Made by a program: the position numbers and the translations under genes. A stretch of 64,000 nt of DNA. Origin: MR-S7 sp000400995 (GTDB lineage Bacteria > Pseudomonadota > Gammaproteobacteria > Burkholderiales > Burkholderiaceae_C). The stretch covers positions 806,001 through 870,000 of the forward strand of contig NZ_CP152342.1 of assembly GCF_045291395.1 (NCBI RefSeq). The letters run 5' to 3'. This document shows positions 36,778-47,220 of this stretch, one piece after another. Below the pieces are notes generated by a model. It was given only the letters and a program-made list of their open reading frames with translations, did no database searches and was not told the origin of the DNA. Every line of letters starts with the position of its first letter. Positions within the stretch are counted from its first letter, which is position 1.

Positions 36778-37893
36778 CTAGAAGTCGGCGCGGCCCAGGA
36801 TGCGTGCCACCAGCCGCAGATCGGGGCCGATGCGATCGGCGGAGTGGAATGCCATGCGCACCCCTTCGGCCAGGGACTCCAGCGGCCCCCACCCGGCAAT
36901 GCCCTGGCCGCCGCTGCCCAGCAGCAGCGGGGCGGCATACAGCAGCACCTCGTCCACCAGCCCTTCGCGGATGAACGAGCCATTGAGCTTGTTGCCCGCT
37001 TCCATGTGCAGCTCGTTCACGCCGCGCGCGCCCAAGTCGCGCAGCATGGCGGGCAGGTCCACCTTGCCATGGGCATTGGGCAGGGGCACCAGCACCGCGC
37101 CCCTGGCGCGCAGGGCGTCCGCCTGGGGCGCGCTTTCCGCTGCGGCGGTGTAGATGAAGACCTGCCGCTGGGGCACGTCGAACAGGTGCGCATCGGCCGG
37201 CGTTTGCAGGCGGCTGTCCACGATGGCGAGATGAGGTTGGCGCGGCGTGGCCACCTCGCGCACGTCCAGGCGCGGGTCGTCCTCCAGCACCGTTCCGATG
37301 CCGGTCAGCACGGCGCATGCCCGCGCCCGCCAGGCATGGCCGTCCGCCCGGGCTTCGGGCGAGGTGATCCACTGGCTGGCGCCATTGGCCAGCGCCGTCA
37401 CGCCATCGAGCGAGGCTGCCGACTTCATGCGCACCCACGGCGTGCCGCGCACCATGCGGCTGAAGAAGCCGATGTTCAGCTCGCGCGCCTCGGCAGCGCC
37501 CGGACCCACTTCGACATCCACCCCGGCCGCGCGCAAACGCGCAAACCCCTGGCCGGCCACCAGGGGATTCGGGTCGGCAAGGGAGGCCACCACGCGCGCG
37601 ATGCCCGCCTGCGCCAGCGCATCGCAGCACGGCCCCGTGCGGCCCTGGTGCGCGCAGGGCTCCAGCGTCACATAGGCCGTCCCGCCGCGCACGTCGTTGC
37701 CCTGCGCCAGGGCGTCGCGCAGCGCCATCACCTCGGCATGGGGGCCACCGGCCTGCTGGGTGAAGCCTTGACCCAGCACGGCGCCGCTGCCATCTGTGAT
37801 GACGCAGCCTACGCGGGGATTGGGGTTGGAAAGAAAAAGCGCATGGGCGGCGAGCCCAAGCGCTTGGTGGATGACGGGCGATGCGGTTGTCAT
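36778..37893 (-). CDS. ribD: Riboflavin biosynthesis deaminase/reductase RibD
   Basis: 371 residues. Bifunctional: an N-terminal deaminase and a C-terminal reductase, converting the pyrimidinone intermediate toward riboflavin. Deaminase zinc motif GGPHAEVMAL and TLEPCAHQGRTGPCCDAL, NPNPRVGCVI upstream, and VASLADPNPLVAGQGF. Reductase part: VRMKSAASLDGVTALANGASQWITS, VLTGIGTVLEDDPRLDVR, and ELHMEAGNKLNGSFIREGLVDEVLLY. Usual length. Start chosen at ATG 37893, with a TTG at 37920 less likely. Divergent from the pilin operon. Confidence 0.95.
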   Translation of the reverse strand: MTTASPVIHQALGLAAHALFLSNPNPRVGCVITDGSGAVLGQGFTQQAGGPHAEVMALRDALAQGNDVRGGTAYVTLEPCAHQGRTGPCCDALAQAGIARVVASLADPNPLVAGQGFARLRAAGVDVEVGPGAAEARELNIGFFSRMVRGTPWVRMKSAASLDGVTALANGASQWITSPEARADGHAWRARACAVLTGIGTVLEDDPRLDVREVATPRQPHLAIVDSRLQTPADAHLFDVPQRQVFIYTAAAESAPQADALRARGAVLVPLPNAHGKVDLPAMLRDLGARGVNELHMEAGNKLNGSFIREGLVDEVLLYAAPLLLGSGGQGIAGWGPLESLAEGVRMAFHSADRIGPDLRLVARILGRADF

Positions 37894-37962
37894 GGCGCCC
37901 GGGATGGTAGCGCTCCGCAAGGAAATGGACCAATGGTCAATCTGGAGGTATCAGCGGTAACG

Positions 37963-38586
37963 ATGTTCAAGAGGTTTGTTACCAGAATTCCAACCATGGA
38001 TTGTTTCCCCCGCCCCCGCCGTTCGCCTCTTCGAAGCAATCGGGGCATCACCCTGATCGAACTGCTGGTGATACTTGCCGTGGTCGCCGTGTTGGCAACC
38101 TTGGCTGCGCCATCGTTTCGCGACTTCATCGTGCGCGGCAAGATGACCTCCGTTACCGGTGACTTCACGTCCAGCGTGATGCGCGCGCGCAATGCGGCGG
38201 TTAGCCACAACATCTGCACGGTGATGTGCATGAGCAGCAAGGCCGGCGATGCTGCACCGGAGTGCACCACAGCGGGTGAGGATTGGCAGAAAGGCTGGAT
38301 CGTGTTCCTCAACCCCAGTTGCGACAGCTCGGTCAAGAAGCCCGACGCCAAGGATGTCATCTTGGCACGCGTCGCCAGCGATTCGATCATTCTTCTGAAT
38401 ACCCAGGACTCCGTCAAATCCATGCAGTTCAGCGCCCGCGGGATTCCATCTGCGAAGGGCCGGTTTGACCTTGTCTATGGCGAAGTGAACGACCCCATGA
38501 CGGACAAGTTCGGCACCAACATTTGCGTCGACATGATGGGACGCTCACGCGTGATTCCGGGAAACAAAACATGCACCAACTACTAA
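37963..38586 (+). CDS. fimT: Type IV minor pilin, FimT/GspH-like
   Basis: 207 residues. Prepilin motif RSNRGITLIELLVILAVVAV: cleavage after Gly by PilD, with Glu at +5 of the mature protein and a hydrophobic helix. Cysteines later (HNICTVMCMSS, PECTTA, NPSC, NICVD) suggest disulfides. First of the minor-pilin operon. Start is uncertain between ATG 37963 and 37996. The frame is open far upstream over ribD antisense. Probably a pilus-tip priming pilin. Confidence 0.88.
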   Translation: MFKRFVTRIPTMDCFPRPRRSPLRSNRGITLIELLVILAVVAVLATLAAPSFRDFIVRGKMTSVTGDFTSSVMRARNAAVSHNICTVMCMSSKAGDAAPECTTAGEDWQKGWIVFLNPSCDSSVKKPDAKDVILARVASDSIILLNTQDSVKSMQFSARGIPSAKGRFDLVYGEVNDPMTDKFGTNICVDMMGRSRVIPGNKTCTNY

Positions 38587-39248
38587 TGACCCGGCGCCCG
38601 CGTACACCGGCGGGGCATTCGCGTAGGCGCACACGGGGTTTTACTCTGATCGAGATCATGGTGGCCGTGTTGCTGCTCTCCATTGGCTTGCTGGGCATTG
38701 CTGGCTTGCAGGCCGCTACCGCCAAATACAAAATCAACACCTGGGCACGTTCCGCCTCAGCGACACTGCTCTCGGAATTCGTCGAAAAAGTCCGCGTCAA
38801 TCCTGGCGCTGCAGGGCCAGGCTTCATCGACAAGATACTCGTGGATTCCGAAGGCGCTTCGATCGTGCTGCCGTCCAAGTACCGGATAGCCGACAACTGG
38901 GCCACCCAGCAAAGTGCAGCGTTGACGGTGAGCAAGAACTGCGAAACGAGCAGTTGCACCGAACAGGAGCGCTCAGACTACGACATGGTCACTTGGCGTC
39001 AGCGGGTGCGCACGCTTTTGCCGCAGGGAGCGGCGATGGTCTCGGGCGACAAGGGCAATGGCATCGACCTGACGCTGATGTGGATGGATAAGGAGCAGAC
39101 CAAAGAAGAGTCTGGTGTGCGCGCTTTGAAGAAAGCCCCGGTCTGTTCTGCGGACACGCCCGTCGGCATGGCTCAGCAGTCATGTTGTCCATCTGCAGCC
39201 AGTGCTCCTGAGGGCGTGCGCTGCGCTCGGTTCTTCCTCACGCCCTGA
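38571..39248 (+). CDS. pilV: Type IV minor pilin PilV
   Basis: 225 residues from MHQLLMTRRPRTPAGHSRRR. Prepilin motif TRGFTLIEIMVAVLLLSIGLLGIAGLQ, with the LLSIGLLGIAGLQ helix characteristic of PilV. Cys-rich C-terminus (CSADTPVG, QQSCCPS, VRCARFFLTP). The frame overlaps the fimT stop. A second ATG at 38586 (TAATG) is an alternative start. Minor pilin needed to initiate pilus assembly together with PilW, PilX, FimU-like and PilY1. Confidence 0.92.
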   Translation: MHQLLMTRRPRTPAGHSRRRTRGFTLIEIMVAVLLLSIGLLGIAGLQAATAKYKINTWARSASATLLSEFVEKVRVNPGAAGPGFIDKILVDSEGASIVLPSKYRIADNWATQQSAALTVSKNCETSSCTEQERSDYDMVTWRQRVRTLLPQGAAMVSGDKGNGIDLTLMWMDKEQTKEESGVRALKKAPVCSADTPVGMAQQSCCPSAASAPEGVRCARFFLTP

Positions 39249-39253
39249 GCCCT

Positions 39254-40345
39254 ATGACCACGCCGCATCCCATGAAGAAGCAGTCTGGCCTGTCCCTCGT
39301 CGAACTGATGGTGGCCCTGGCGATCAGCCTGGTGGTCGTGGCCGCGGCCATCTATGCCTACTTGGCTTCCCGTGAAGGCCAGCGTTCTATCGAGCGCTTG
39401 AGTGCCAGCCGCGAGACGGGCTCCTTCGTCTTGCAGACCATTGGAAGGGAACTGATGAATGCCGGCTACTACCCGGCTAACGTGCTTCCCATTCCTCCAG
39501 ATGCCACTCAGCAGGGCATGTACGACTCCTACTACCCTTTACAAGGTGCGACCCGCGTCGCTACCGACTGGGAGAACACAGCTGCGGGCTGGCCGCCCAC
39601 GGCCTACCAGACGGGCGTCTATGGCTGCGATGGAGGGCAATTCAATTCGAACGATGGCACCTGCCCGAGTGCTGAGGACACCAAGCCCGACACGCTCGTC
39701 GTCAACTACTTCACCAGCGATGCTAGCGTCGCACCTGGAACCAGCAAGGACTGCACCGGCTCGTTCGTGGGCAACGACCCCAGCAACGCCCAGCGCAAAC
39801 TGAACAAGGGCACGCCCCCTGCTGCAGTGGACTCTGCTTTGCCGCCGCAACTGCCACTTTTCGTCTCTAACCGCTACACGTTGAGGGACACGAAGATGTT
39901 CGTCGACAACAACGACCTAATTACCAAGAGCCTCGCCTGCAGCGGCAATGGTCAGAGCTACAAAGGCGTGATTGGCGTGTATCAGCCCCTTGTGGCGGGC
40001 GTGGAAGACCTCCAGTTTACCTATGGCGTCTATACCGCCTACGACCCTACGGCCGCCTACAACTCCCTTGCGCCGACCCGTTTCTATACCGCGACCGAAG
40101 TGAACGGGTTGACTGCATTGAACGTCAGGGGGCATTCCCTGGCAGGCTGGCAGCGCGTGACCGCTGTGCGCGTATGCCTGCTGACGCGCACTTTGGGTGG
40201 CAGCACCCGCATTGCGGATTCGTCAGGCAGCACCAGCACCTACAAGGACTGCGCGGGCACGGAAAAGAACCAACCCGCGGGCTACCAGATGGCACGTTAC
40301 GAACAAGTCTTCGGCGTGAGAAACGCGCTGCGTCTGAGTTATTGA
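39254..40345 (+). CDS. pilW: Type IV minor pilin PilW
   Basis: 363 residues. Prepilin motif MKKQSGLSLVELMVALAISL (cleavage after Gly, Glu5 present), then IERLSASRETGSFVLQTIGRELMNAGYYPA, characteristic of PilW. Follows pilV by five bases. Extended soluble region with many Tyr and Thr. Several Cys pairs could stabilise it in the periplasm. Inner-membrane/pilus-tip complex component. Confidence 0.93.
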   Translation: MTTPHPMKKQSGLSLVELMVALAISLVVVAAAIYAYLASREGQRSIERLSASRETGSFVLQTIGRELMNAGYYPANVLPIPPDATQQGMYDSYYPLQGATRVATDWENTAAGWPPTAYQTGVYGCDGGQFNSNDGTCPSAEDTKPDTLVVNYFTSDASVAPGTSKDCTGSFVGNDPSNAQRKLNKGTPPAAVDSALPPQLPLFVSNRYTLRDTKMFVDNNDLITKSLACSGNGQSYKGVIGVYQPLVAGVEDLQFTYGVYTAYDPTAAYNSLAPTRFYTATEVNGLTALNVRGHSLAGWQRVTAVRVCLLTRTLGGSTRIADSSGSTSTYKDCAGTEKNQPAGYQMARYEQVFGVRNALRLSY

Positions 40346-40356
40346 GAGCGGCTGCC

Positions 40357-41079
40357 ATGAGTCTTCTGATTGCTTCCATCCCTAATCAACGTGTTGAACC
40401 CCGTGAGCGTGGCGTTGCGCTGGTCGTTGTCATGATGATCATCATCGCCATCACGGGCATTAGCCTGTGGACCGCGCGCCAGTCGATGCTGTCCGAAGGC
40501 ATCGCGCGCAACGAGAACGATCAGGCCGCCGCCTGGCAGGCCGCGGAGGCCGCGTTACGCGATGCTGAGCGCGACTTCATCTCCGCCTTCAAGGAAAAAG
40601 CGGACAACGCATCGTGCAGCCGGGGCAAGGTGAAGCTCATTCCCTCGGACTTCACTGCCAACTGCCTGCGCGGCCTGTGCGCCAAACCTGACGCCGACTA
40701 TGCGCTCATGGCCTGGACCGACGGCCCCTCCGTGTCCGAGACTTGGTGGCCGGAGGGTAAGGGCGGGCAGTGGAATGACGACAAAGACGCGAAACCGGGC
40801 AGACAGCCCGTGACCGCTACCAACTGCGACACCTTCGTGGGCGGCGTGCCCTTGGGCACCTTTACCGGGGTGGCGCCCGTCAACGGCGTTTCCAGGCAAC
40901 CCGAATACCTGATCGAGTACTTCCGGCGCAAGAACGTGCGCATCAACCAAGTCGAAACGCAGGTCAGCGGCCAGGGGGAGCGCCCGAACGAATGGGCCGA
41001 GATGTACCGCATCACGGCCCGCGGCTTCGGCTATTCCGAGCGAACGCAGGTCGTGCTGCAAACCATATTCATGCCGTGA
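40357..41079 (+). CDS. pilX: Type IV pilus assembly protein PilX
   Basis: 240 residues from MSLLIASIPNQRVEPRERGVALVVVMM. The helix VALVVVMMIIIAITGISLWTAR and following QSMLSEGIARNENDQAAAWQAAEAALRDAERDF match PilX, which has a weakly conserved prepilin motif (ERG-V) lacking the usual Glu5. Preceded by pilW and followed by pilY1. Its frame is open within pilW, but conservation begins at the ATG 40357. Confidence 0.9.
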   Translation: MSLLIASIPNQRVEPRERGVALVVVMMIIIAITGISLWTARQSMLSEGIARNENDQAAAWQAAEAALRDAERDFISAFKEKADNASCSRGKVKLIPSDFTANCLRGLCAKPDADYALMAWTDGPSVSETWWPEGKGGQWNDDKDAKPGRQPVTATNCDTFVGGVPLGTFTGVAPVNGVSRQPEYLIEYFRRKNVRINQVETQVSGQGERPNEWAEMYRITARGFGYSERTQVVLQTIFMP

Positions 41080-41113
41080 GGCATATCGATTGCATGAGAA
41101 GCGAGGGCTTGAA

Positions 41114-44100
41114 ATGAATGCATTGAAGAAGAAAACGCTGTTGCTGGGCATGGCCGTGCTGGCCGCCTGCGAACTCGTGCACGCCACACCGTTGGATCCC
41201 TTGGAAGTGTCCACGCCCCGGGAGGCCATACCGCCCAACATCGTCACCACCTCCAACAAGCCGATGCTGATGCTGGCCACCTCGAAGGACCATACCTTGT
41301 TCGGCCCCATCTATACCGACTTCGAGGATCTCGACGGCGACGGCAATATCGACACCACGTTCAAGCCCGACTTCACGTACTACGGCTACTTCGACGCGGC
41401 CAAGTGCTACGTCTATCAGAACAACCGCTTCGAGCCCACCGCCACGGCCTCGGTCACGGAAATCACCAACGGTACCAAGAAGTCCAAGAAATATTCGTGC
41501 GGCGGATCGAACCAGTGGAGCGGCAACTTCATGAACTGGGCCACCATGACCCGGCTTGATGTGATCCGCAAGATGCTCTACGGTGGCAAGCGCAGCACCG
41601 ACACGGCCACCGTCGCCAAGAATGGGGGGGGGAAATCACCAGCGTCTCCAATTCATTGACGGTGCTGGAGCGAGCCAATCTGTCCAAGGATTCGCACTCG
41701 TTCGTCAAGTATTACCGAGGCAATGACATCCGGGACTACACGCCGTTCACGCCCGCCAATCTGACGAAAGAAACGGGGAGCAACAAAAAAGTATATGCCG
41801 GCCTGAGCATCTGCAACCGCTCCACCGATATGGGTGAAGGCGGCACCCCGGTCATTCGCCTGGCCAAGGGCAACTACCTCATGTGGGCCACGGTGGAAGG
41901 TACGGTGTGCGAATGGGGCACTGGCGCCCTTGGTAAAAAGCTGGCGCGTTATTACAAGGATGCAAACAAGGGCAATGGCGGCATTGCGCACGAAGAAAGT
42001 CCTCCCAGCGCTACGGACGACAGCGCCTATGGCACTGCGGCGGCCTCTGAATTGAACGTGCGCGTACAGGTCTGCAAGGCGGGTATGCTGGGCGACGAAC
42101 GCTGCATGGCGATGCCCGAGAACCTCACCAGCAACTACAAACCCTATGGCATCTTCCAGGAATTCGGGCTGGCCCGCAGTGCGTCGCTGGCAGCGCGTGC
42201 TGAGTTTGGCGTCATCACCGGCAGCTACGACAAGAACACCAATGCCGGTGCCCTGCGCAAGAACATGGGTGACTTCGCGGACGAGATCAACCTGGAGTCC
42301 GGCGTGTTCTGCCACAGTGCCAACAATGCCTGCTCCGGCACTACGGCGGATGGTCGCACGAGGGGCGGCGGGGCCATCCAGTCCATCGACAACTTTGTGC
42401 TCTACGGCCGGGAGTCGGGCGGATATGCAGGCGACAAGCCCCTGCCAAAGGATCTGACCGATGGCAACCTTCCAGCCTGGGGCAACCCGATCGGCGAAAT
42501 GGTGGTGCAGGCGTTGCAGTATTACGCACACGTATCCCCCACCAATTTGGCTGGCTCCACCAAGGATTCTTCTAAGAGTCTGGTGTCTAAACCCTGGAAA
42601 GACTGGCTGGACCCGCTGTCCAACGACAACGCCGTGCGCCGGGGTCTGTATGGCAATGCCGTCTGCCGTCCGATGTACACCATGGCGCTGTCCAGCAGTG
42701 CGCTCAGTTTCGATGGGGCCAAGGGCGCAAATGCCGACAACCAGGCATCGACGGCGTTTGGCACCTTGTTCAATACGCAGGGCAGCCTTGCATCTTATAC
42801 CGATAAGATCGGCAACGCGGAGGGGCTGAATGGCACTACGCGGTCCGTGGGGGCTGTGGATGGAACCTTCGGTCAGTCATGCTCGGGTAAGACCGTTTCC
42901 ACGCTGTCGAAAGTCTCTGGCATTTGCCCTGATGCACCGGGGATGGGCGGTACCTATCAGGTGGCGGGCGCGGCGTTGTATTCCAATACCTCCCGCATAA
43001 GGAACATCACCAGTCCGCCGCCAGACCTCGATACGGTTCAGGACGTGCTCAAGGTGAAGACCCTGGCAGCGTCGCTCTCCGGCGGCGCGGCCCGTATCGA
43101 GGTGCCTATCCCCAACACCGATCCGCGCAAGTACGTCTACATCACGCCTGAAAGCCTCTGGAATGGGGGCGGCAACAAGCAGATGCCAGGTGCGCTGCTG
43201 ACGTTCAATGCCATTGCCGCCAAGAAGCCCGAAGATGCAGGCCTGCCCTGGGGTTCTTTCGTCGTTACCTGGAACGACGCCCAGATGGGCGGCGACTACG
43301 ACATGGACATAGCGGGCTTCATTCGCTACGACGTCGTTCAAAGTGGCAGCGGCTACAACATCAAGATCACCACCGATATTTTGAACGTGGGGGCGGGCGA
43401 TACCGGAACGCACGGCTTCAGTGTGATGGGAACGGACAAGGACGGCCGTTATCTGACCCACCGGCACAACAAGAATGACGCCATCATGGCCGGTGCAGAT
43501 GGCGATCTGCAATGCCTGGGAAACAACAGCAACGATGGCAGCCGCTGCAATGTGGGCTCCGACTGGAACAAGATTCGTGATGCAGACTACCCGCACACCA
43601 TGACCTTCAGCATGGTGGGTGTCGACAACGTGCTGGTGCAAGATCCGTTGTGGTATGCCGCCAAGTACGGCTACTTCTCGTCGAGCACGCGCAATTCGAA
43701 CGGGACCTTTACCGATCTGGCCATGCCCCCCAACCAGGAATCGTGGGACCGGCTGAAGGTTGATGGCACATCCGGTAGCGACGGCATCCCTGACGGGTAC
43801 TTTCTCGCGCGTCGCCCCGATATCCTGGAACAGCAGTTGCGTAAGGCGCTCGATGCGCTGGTGAAGTCGTCGAACGCGGCGCCGGCCATCTCGTCTTCTC
43901 AATTCATAACCGACGAATTCAAGTATGTCGCCAAGTTCGATTCGACCTCCGTTTCCGGCACGTTGGAGGCTTACAAGATCGACAGCGAAGGTTATTTCGA
44001 GCCCCTCTATACCTGGGAGGCTGGCAAGCTGCTGCACGATACCTATTCAGGAAGCCAAGGTAATGGGCGGGACATCATCAGCAATGCCGATAGCGGGGGC

Positions 44101-45984
44101 GTCGCCTTCCGGTGGGCATCGCTTCCTGCGAGCTACAAGACCCAGTTGACCACCACCGGCGGCAACGTGCTTACCGATACCCATGCGCAGAAACTGGTGA
44201 ACTACATCCGAGGCGACCAGTCCGAGGAGGGCGTCAATGGTTTGCGGCCGCGTGAGAGCAACCTGCTGGGCCCTATCATCAACGGCACCCCCTGGCTGCA
44301 GTCGGAGCCCAGCGCCGCCTATTACGGCGCCAGCTATGCGGGATATGCCAAATTCGCGCGCGACCACAAGGATCGCAACCCGCTGCTGTGGGTGCCGTCC
44401 AACGACGGCATGCTGCATGCTTTCGATTCCAAGACCGGGGCGGAGAAGTTCGCCTATGTGCCAGGCGCGTTGGCCAAACGGCTGGCCGAGATTCCTTTGC
44501 AGCGCGGCACCACTGCGCGTACCAAGATCGGCGGCGTTGACTACACCACCAATGCAGTCGAGTCCAAGCCGGACGGCAGCGTGTGGGCCTATGTGGACGG
44601 CAGCCCGTTCACGGCTGACGTGAACATCGGCACCGGTACGGACCCCGATGCCAACAAGGAAAGCTGGCGCACCTACCTCTTCGGAACGTTGGGCCGTGGC
44701 GGCAAGGCCATCTATGCGCTGGACGTGACTAGCGTGGACGCACTGTCGGAGTCCAATGCCGGCGATGTGTTCAAGTGGCAGTTCACCTCCGACGACGATG
44801 AGGATCTAGGCTACATCATCAGCGACCCGGACGTGCATTCGCTCTCGAATCAGGCCCTGCCTGTGGTCAAACTGAACAATGGCCGATTTGCAGTGGTTTT
44901 CGGCAATGGTCAGAAATCGAAGAACGGCAAGGCGGTGCTGTACATCCTGTTCGTGCAGGGCAGTGCGTCGGGTGGCTGGGTTGCGGGCACGAACTATATC
45001 AAGTTGGTCGCCAGTGCCGGTCCGAACAATGGGCTGTCCACACCCCGCTGGGAGGACTATGACGGCAATGGAACGGCCGACGTGATTTATGCGGGCGACC
45101 TCCAAGGGAACATGTGGAAGTTCGACATATCCAGCGCCGAGGCCAACCGCTGGGCCGTGGCCACCGAGGGCAAGCCGCTGTTCCGCGCGACTTACAACAC
45201 TATTGTGAATGGGCAGACGACGGTGCATGGGCTGCCCATCACCACCGCACCCATCCTGCTGTATATGGGCCAGGGCGGGTTGATGGTGAACTTTGCTACC
45301 GGTAATGCGTTTGAGCGCACGGACTTCGGTACGGGTGTCTCCTACCGCGTGTATGGGGTATGGGACCGGCCCGGCCGAGTGGACACGATTGCTGGTTCGC
45401 AACTGGCTGAACGGACGGCCACCCGCGATACCAACGGCCAAGTCACCCTGGCGGGCGACACGCTCGACTGGAGCAAGAATGCCGGCTGGTACTGGAGCCT
45501 GCCGGCCCAGTCGGAAGCCGTGCTGTCCAACCCTTCGCTGCTGGCGGGCGTGATGTCCTTCGTGTCGGTCAGACCCATCACTGCAGAGCAGCAGGCTGTT
45601 GCCTGCAATGCTTCGCCGAATGCATCGCTATACGCCATCGACCCGATTGCCGGCAAAGCTGAGCGCAATGTGCAGGGTACCAAGGACGTAAGCGGGACGA
45701 AGACGCTGATCTCTGGGCGGGACTTTACCGATCAGAAGATTTCGTATGCACAGAACAACCCGGCGAAGGGGCGCGGCAAGAAAACTCTCCCCTGTCAGAG
45801 CGGCGAAGATGGCTGCAAATGCGATGAAGATGGTCAGAACTGCACGAAGCAGGAGACGATCTGTGGCCCTGGCCAGCGGTCGTTCATTGCGTTGGGTGGT
45901 ACTTCCGATGCCGTGATTTGCTACAGCTCTTCGCCGCGCATGCATTGGCGGGAAATCCCCGGCATTCGTACGTTCACCCCGTAG
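41114..45984 (+). CDS. pilY1: Pilus tip adhesin/assembly factor PilY1/PilC (frame broken at a 9-G tract)
   Basis: About 1623 residues when joined. Signal peptide MNALKKKTLLLGMAVLAACE ending ELVHA, an EF-hand-like loop DLDGDGNIDTT near residue 75, the PilC region WSGNFMNWATMTRLDVIRKMLYGG, and a C-terminal beta-propeller with NDGMLHAFDSKTG and a calcium loop DYDGNGTADVIYAGD. A Cys-rich insert (PCQSGEDGCKCDEDGQNC) lies near the end. The frame shifts at nine G (41624-41632, codon ~171). Ten G, or seven, restore GEITSVSNSLTVLERAN. PilY1 promotes pilus extension and surface binding. Either a sequencing slip or slipped-strand phase variation. Confidence 0.92.
41624..41632 (+). repeat. Homopolymeric G9 tract in pilY1
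   Basis: Nine consecutive G between AAT and AAATCACC, the longest G or C run I noticed in the window. At this length the pilY1 frame is off. One more G restores it. Confidence 0.9.
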
Positions 45985-45996
45985 CCAGGAGAGACG

Positions 45997-46464
45997 ATGA
46001 AGACACATTCCCGGGAAGCGGGCTTCACACTGATTGAGTTGATGATCGTCGTGGCGATCGTTGCGATTCTGAGTGCAGTGGCATACCCGTCATACAAGGA
46101 ATACATTGCCAAGGGACGCAGAGCCGAAATGAAGACGGTGCTGTTGTCTGCCCAGCAATGGATGGAGCGGTTCTATACAGAAAATTACCGTTATGACAAG
46201 GACAGCGCCGATGCGAACGTCGCTTTGCCGGACCATTTGAAGGTATCTCCCCCCCAGTCAGGAGGCAAGATGTACGACATTGCCCTGGGGACGGGGGGAG
46301 ACAAGACCACCCGAGATACTTTTGTCCTGAAAGCTACTCCGGCAGGAGCCATGAGTGGCGATAAGTGCGGCACTTATTCCGTCGATCAGTATGGCCGCAA
46401 GGATTTGTCTTCCTATAGCGGATTTGCATCCAAGTCCGCAGCAATGGACTACTGCTGGAAATAG
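45997..46464 (+). CDS. pilE: Type IV pilin, PilE-type minor pilin
   Basis: 155 residues: MKTHSREAGFTLIELMIVVA with cleavage after Gly and Glu5, then IVAILSAVAYPSYKEYIAKGRRAEMKTVLLSAQQWMERFYTENYRY, the PilE-type minor pilin pattern. The C-terminal disulfide region has KCGTYSVDQYG and AAMDYCWK. It follows pilY1 by 12 bases and ends the operon. Similar in size to a major pilin, but its place after pilY1 is typical of the minor pilin PilE. The local GC is visibly lower than in the core genes around it. Confidence 0.93.
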   Translation: MKTHSREAGFTLIELMIVVAIVAILSAVAYPSYKEYIAKGRRAEMKTVLLSAQQWMERFYTENYRYDKDSADANVALPDHLKVSPPQSGGKMYDIALGTGGDKTTRDTFVLKATPAGAMSGDKCGTYSVDQYGRKDLSSYSGFASKSAAMDYCWK

Positions 46465-46607
46465 CGTGCTCCGGTGAACTGCGCCTGTAGCCAAGGGCGA
46501 TGGTGGATCGCGGGGGCAGCAAGCGCTTTGCTCCATGGCATCGTCGCTTTTTTCTTTTCTGCCAGGAGAGCCCTTCTAAAGTAGGCTCTGCGCCGGCATC
46601 CCATGTA

Positions 46608-47027
46608 ATGGAGGTCCATCTTCTGGAAAACAGAAAGGGCGCGACGGTCATAGTCCCCGATGCGCTCTCCGAGATAGCGTCAAAAAATTCACACACTGGC
46701 ACTGCCCCACCTGGTGTGCAAGGAGCCAGGCAAATGCCGGAGCCGCCGGCTTTTTACCATCCGTCTAGCGGAATCGACTTGCCAGCGCAGCTGGTCGGCG
46801 AGTGGTACGTGCTTTCGGATCTCTGGCCGGGCGATGTAAGGAAAATCCAAGTGCGGTTGTGGATATCCGCCGAAGGGAACATAGACCGCTGGAAGGTCCT
46901 GGAGCCTTCGTCCAGCGAAAAAGTGCGCGCTTCGCTGGAATGGATAGGCCGCTCCATCCTGAACCCGGCTAAGAAGAACGGCCTGCCCGTGGCCAGCATG
47001 ATGGATATCGAGCTGTCTTTGGACTGA
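46608..47027 (+). CDS. Hypothetical protein (TonB C-terminal-like domain)
   Basis: 139 residues from the ATG 46608. The frame is open back to 46500, and no good ribosome site is visible. A short N-terminal charged part is followed by PEPPAFYHPSSGIDLPAQLV and then beta-rich VRKIQVRLWISAEGNIDRWKVLEPSSSEKV, which resembles the TonB C-terminal fold. No membrane anchor is seen. Codon use is less GC-biased than in neighbours. Real gene likely but start and function unsure. 143 bases without a gene separate it from pilE. Confidence 0.5.
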   Translation: MEVHLLENRKGATVIVPDALSEIASKNSHTGTAPPGVQGARQMPEPPAFYHPSSGIDLPAQLVGEWYVLSDLWPGDVRKIQVRLWISAEGNIDRWKVLEPSSSEKVRASLEWIGRSILNPAKKNGLPVASMMDIELSLD

Positions 47028-47079
47028 TCTTGGGCCGCTGCCTGCCAAAACGTGAAACCGCTAAAGGAGCTTCAGCAAG

Positions 47080-47167
47080 TGGCGGAGAGTGTGAGATTCG
47101 AACTCACGGACGGTCGCCCGTCGGCAGTTTTCAAGACTGCTGGTTTAAACCACTCACCCAACTCTCC
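47080..47167 (-). tRNA. tRNA-Ser (anticodon UGA)
   Basis: Minus strand folds into a class II tRNA: acceptor GGAGAGT paired with ACTCTCC, discriminator G, then encoded CCA at 47080-47082. The D arm is GGGTGAGTGGTTTAAACC, and the anticodon stem-loop GCAGT-CTTGAAA-ACTGC has anticodon TGA. A long variable arm GCCGACGGGCGACC identifies serine, and the T loop is GTTCGAATC. A TAGAAT at 47180-47185 (minus) is a plausible -10 element. Confidence 0.97.
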
Positions 47168-47220
47168 AGGGAGGGCCGTATTCTAGTGCCGTCCCTGCAA
47201 TACTTTTCTACCCCCAGAAG

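Noticed and set aside
46997..47220. Attachment site or integrated element at tRNA-Ser
   Set aside because: No integrase gene and no repeated tRNA 3' fragment seen on either side.
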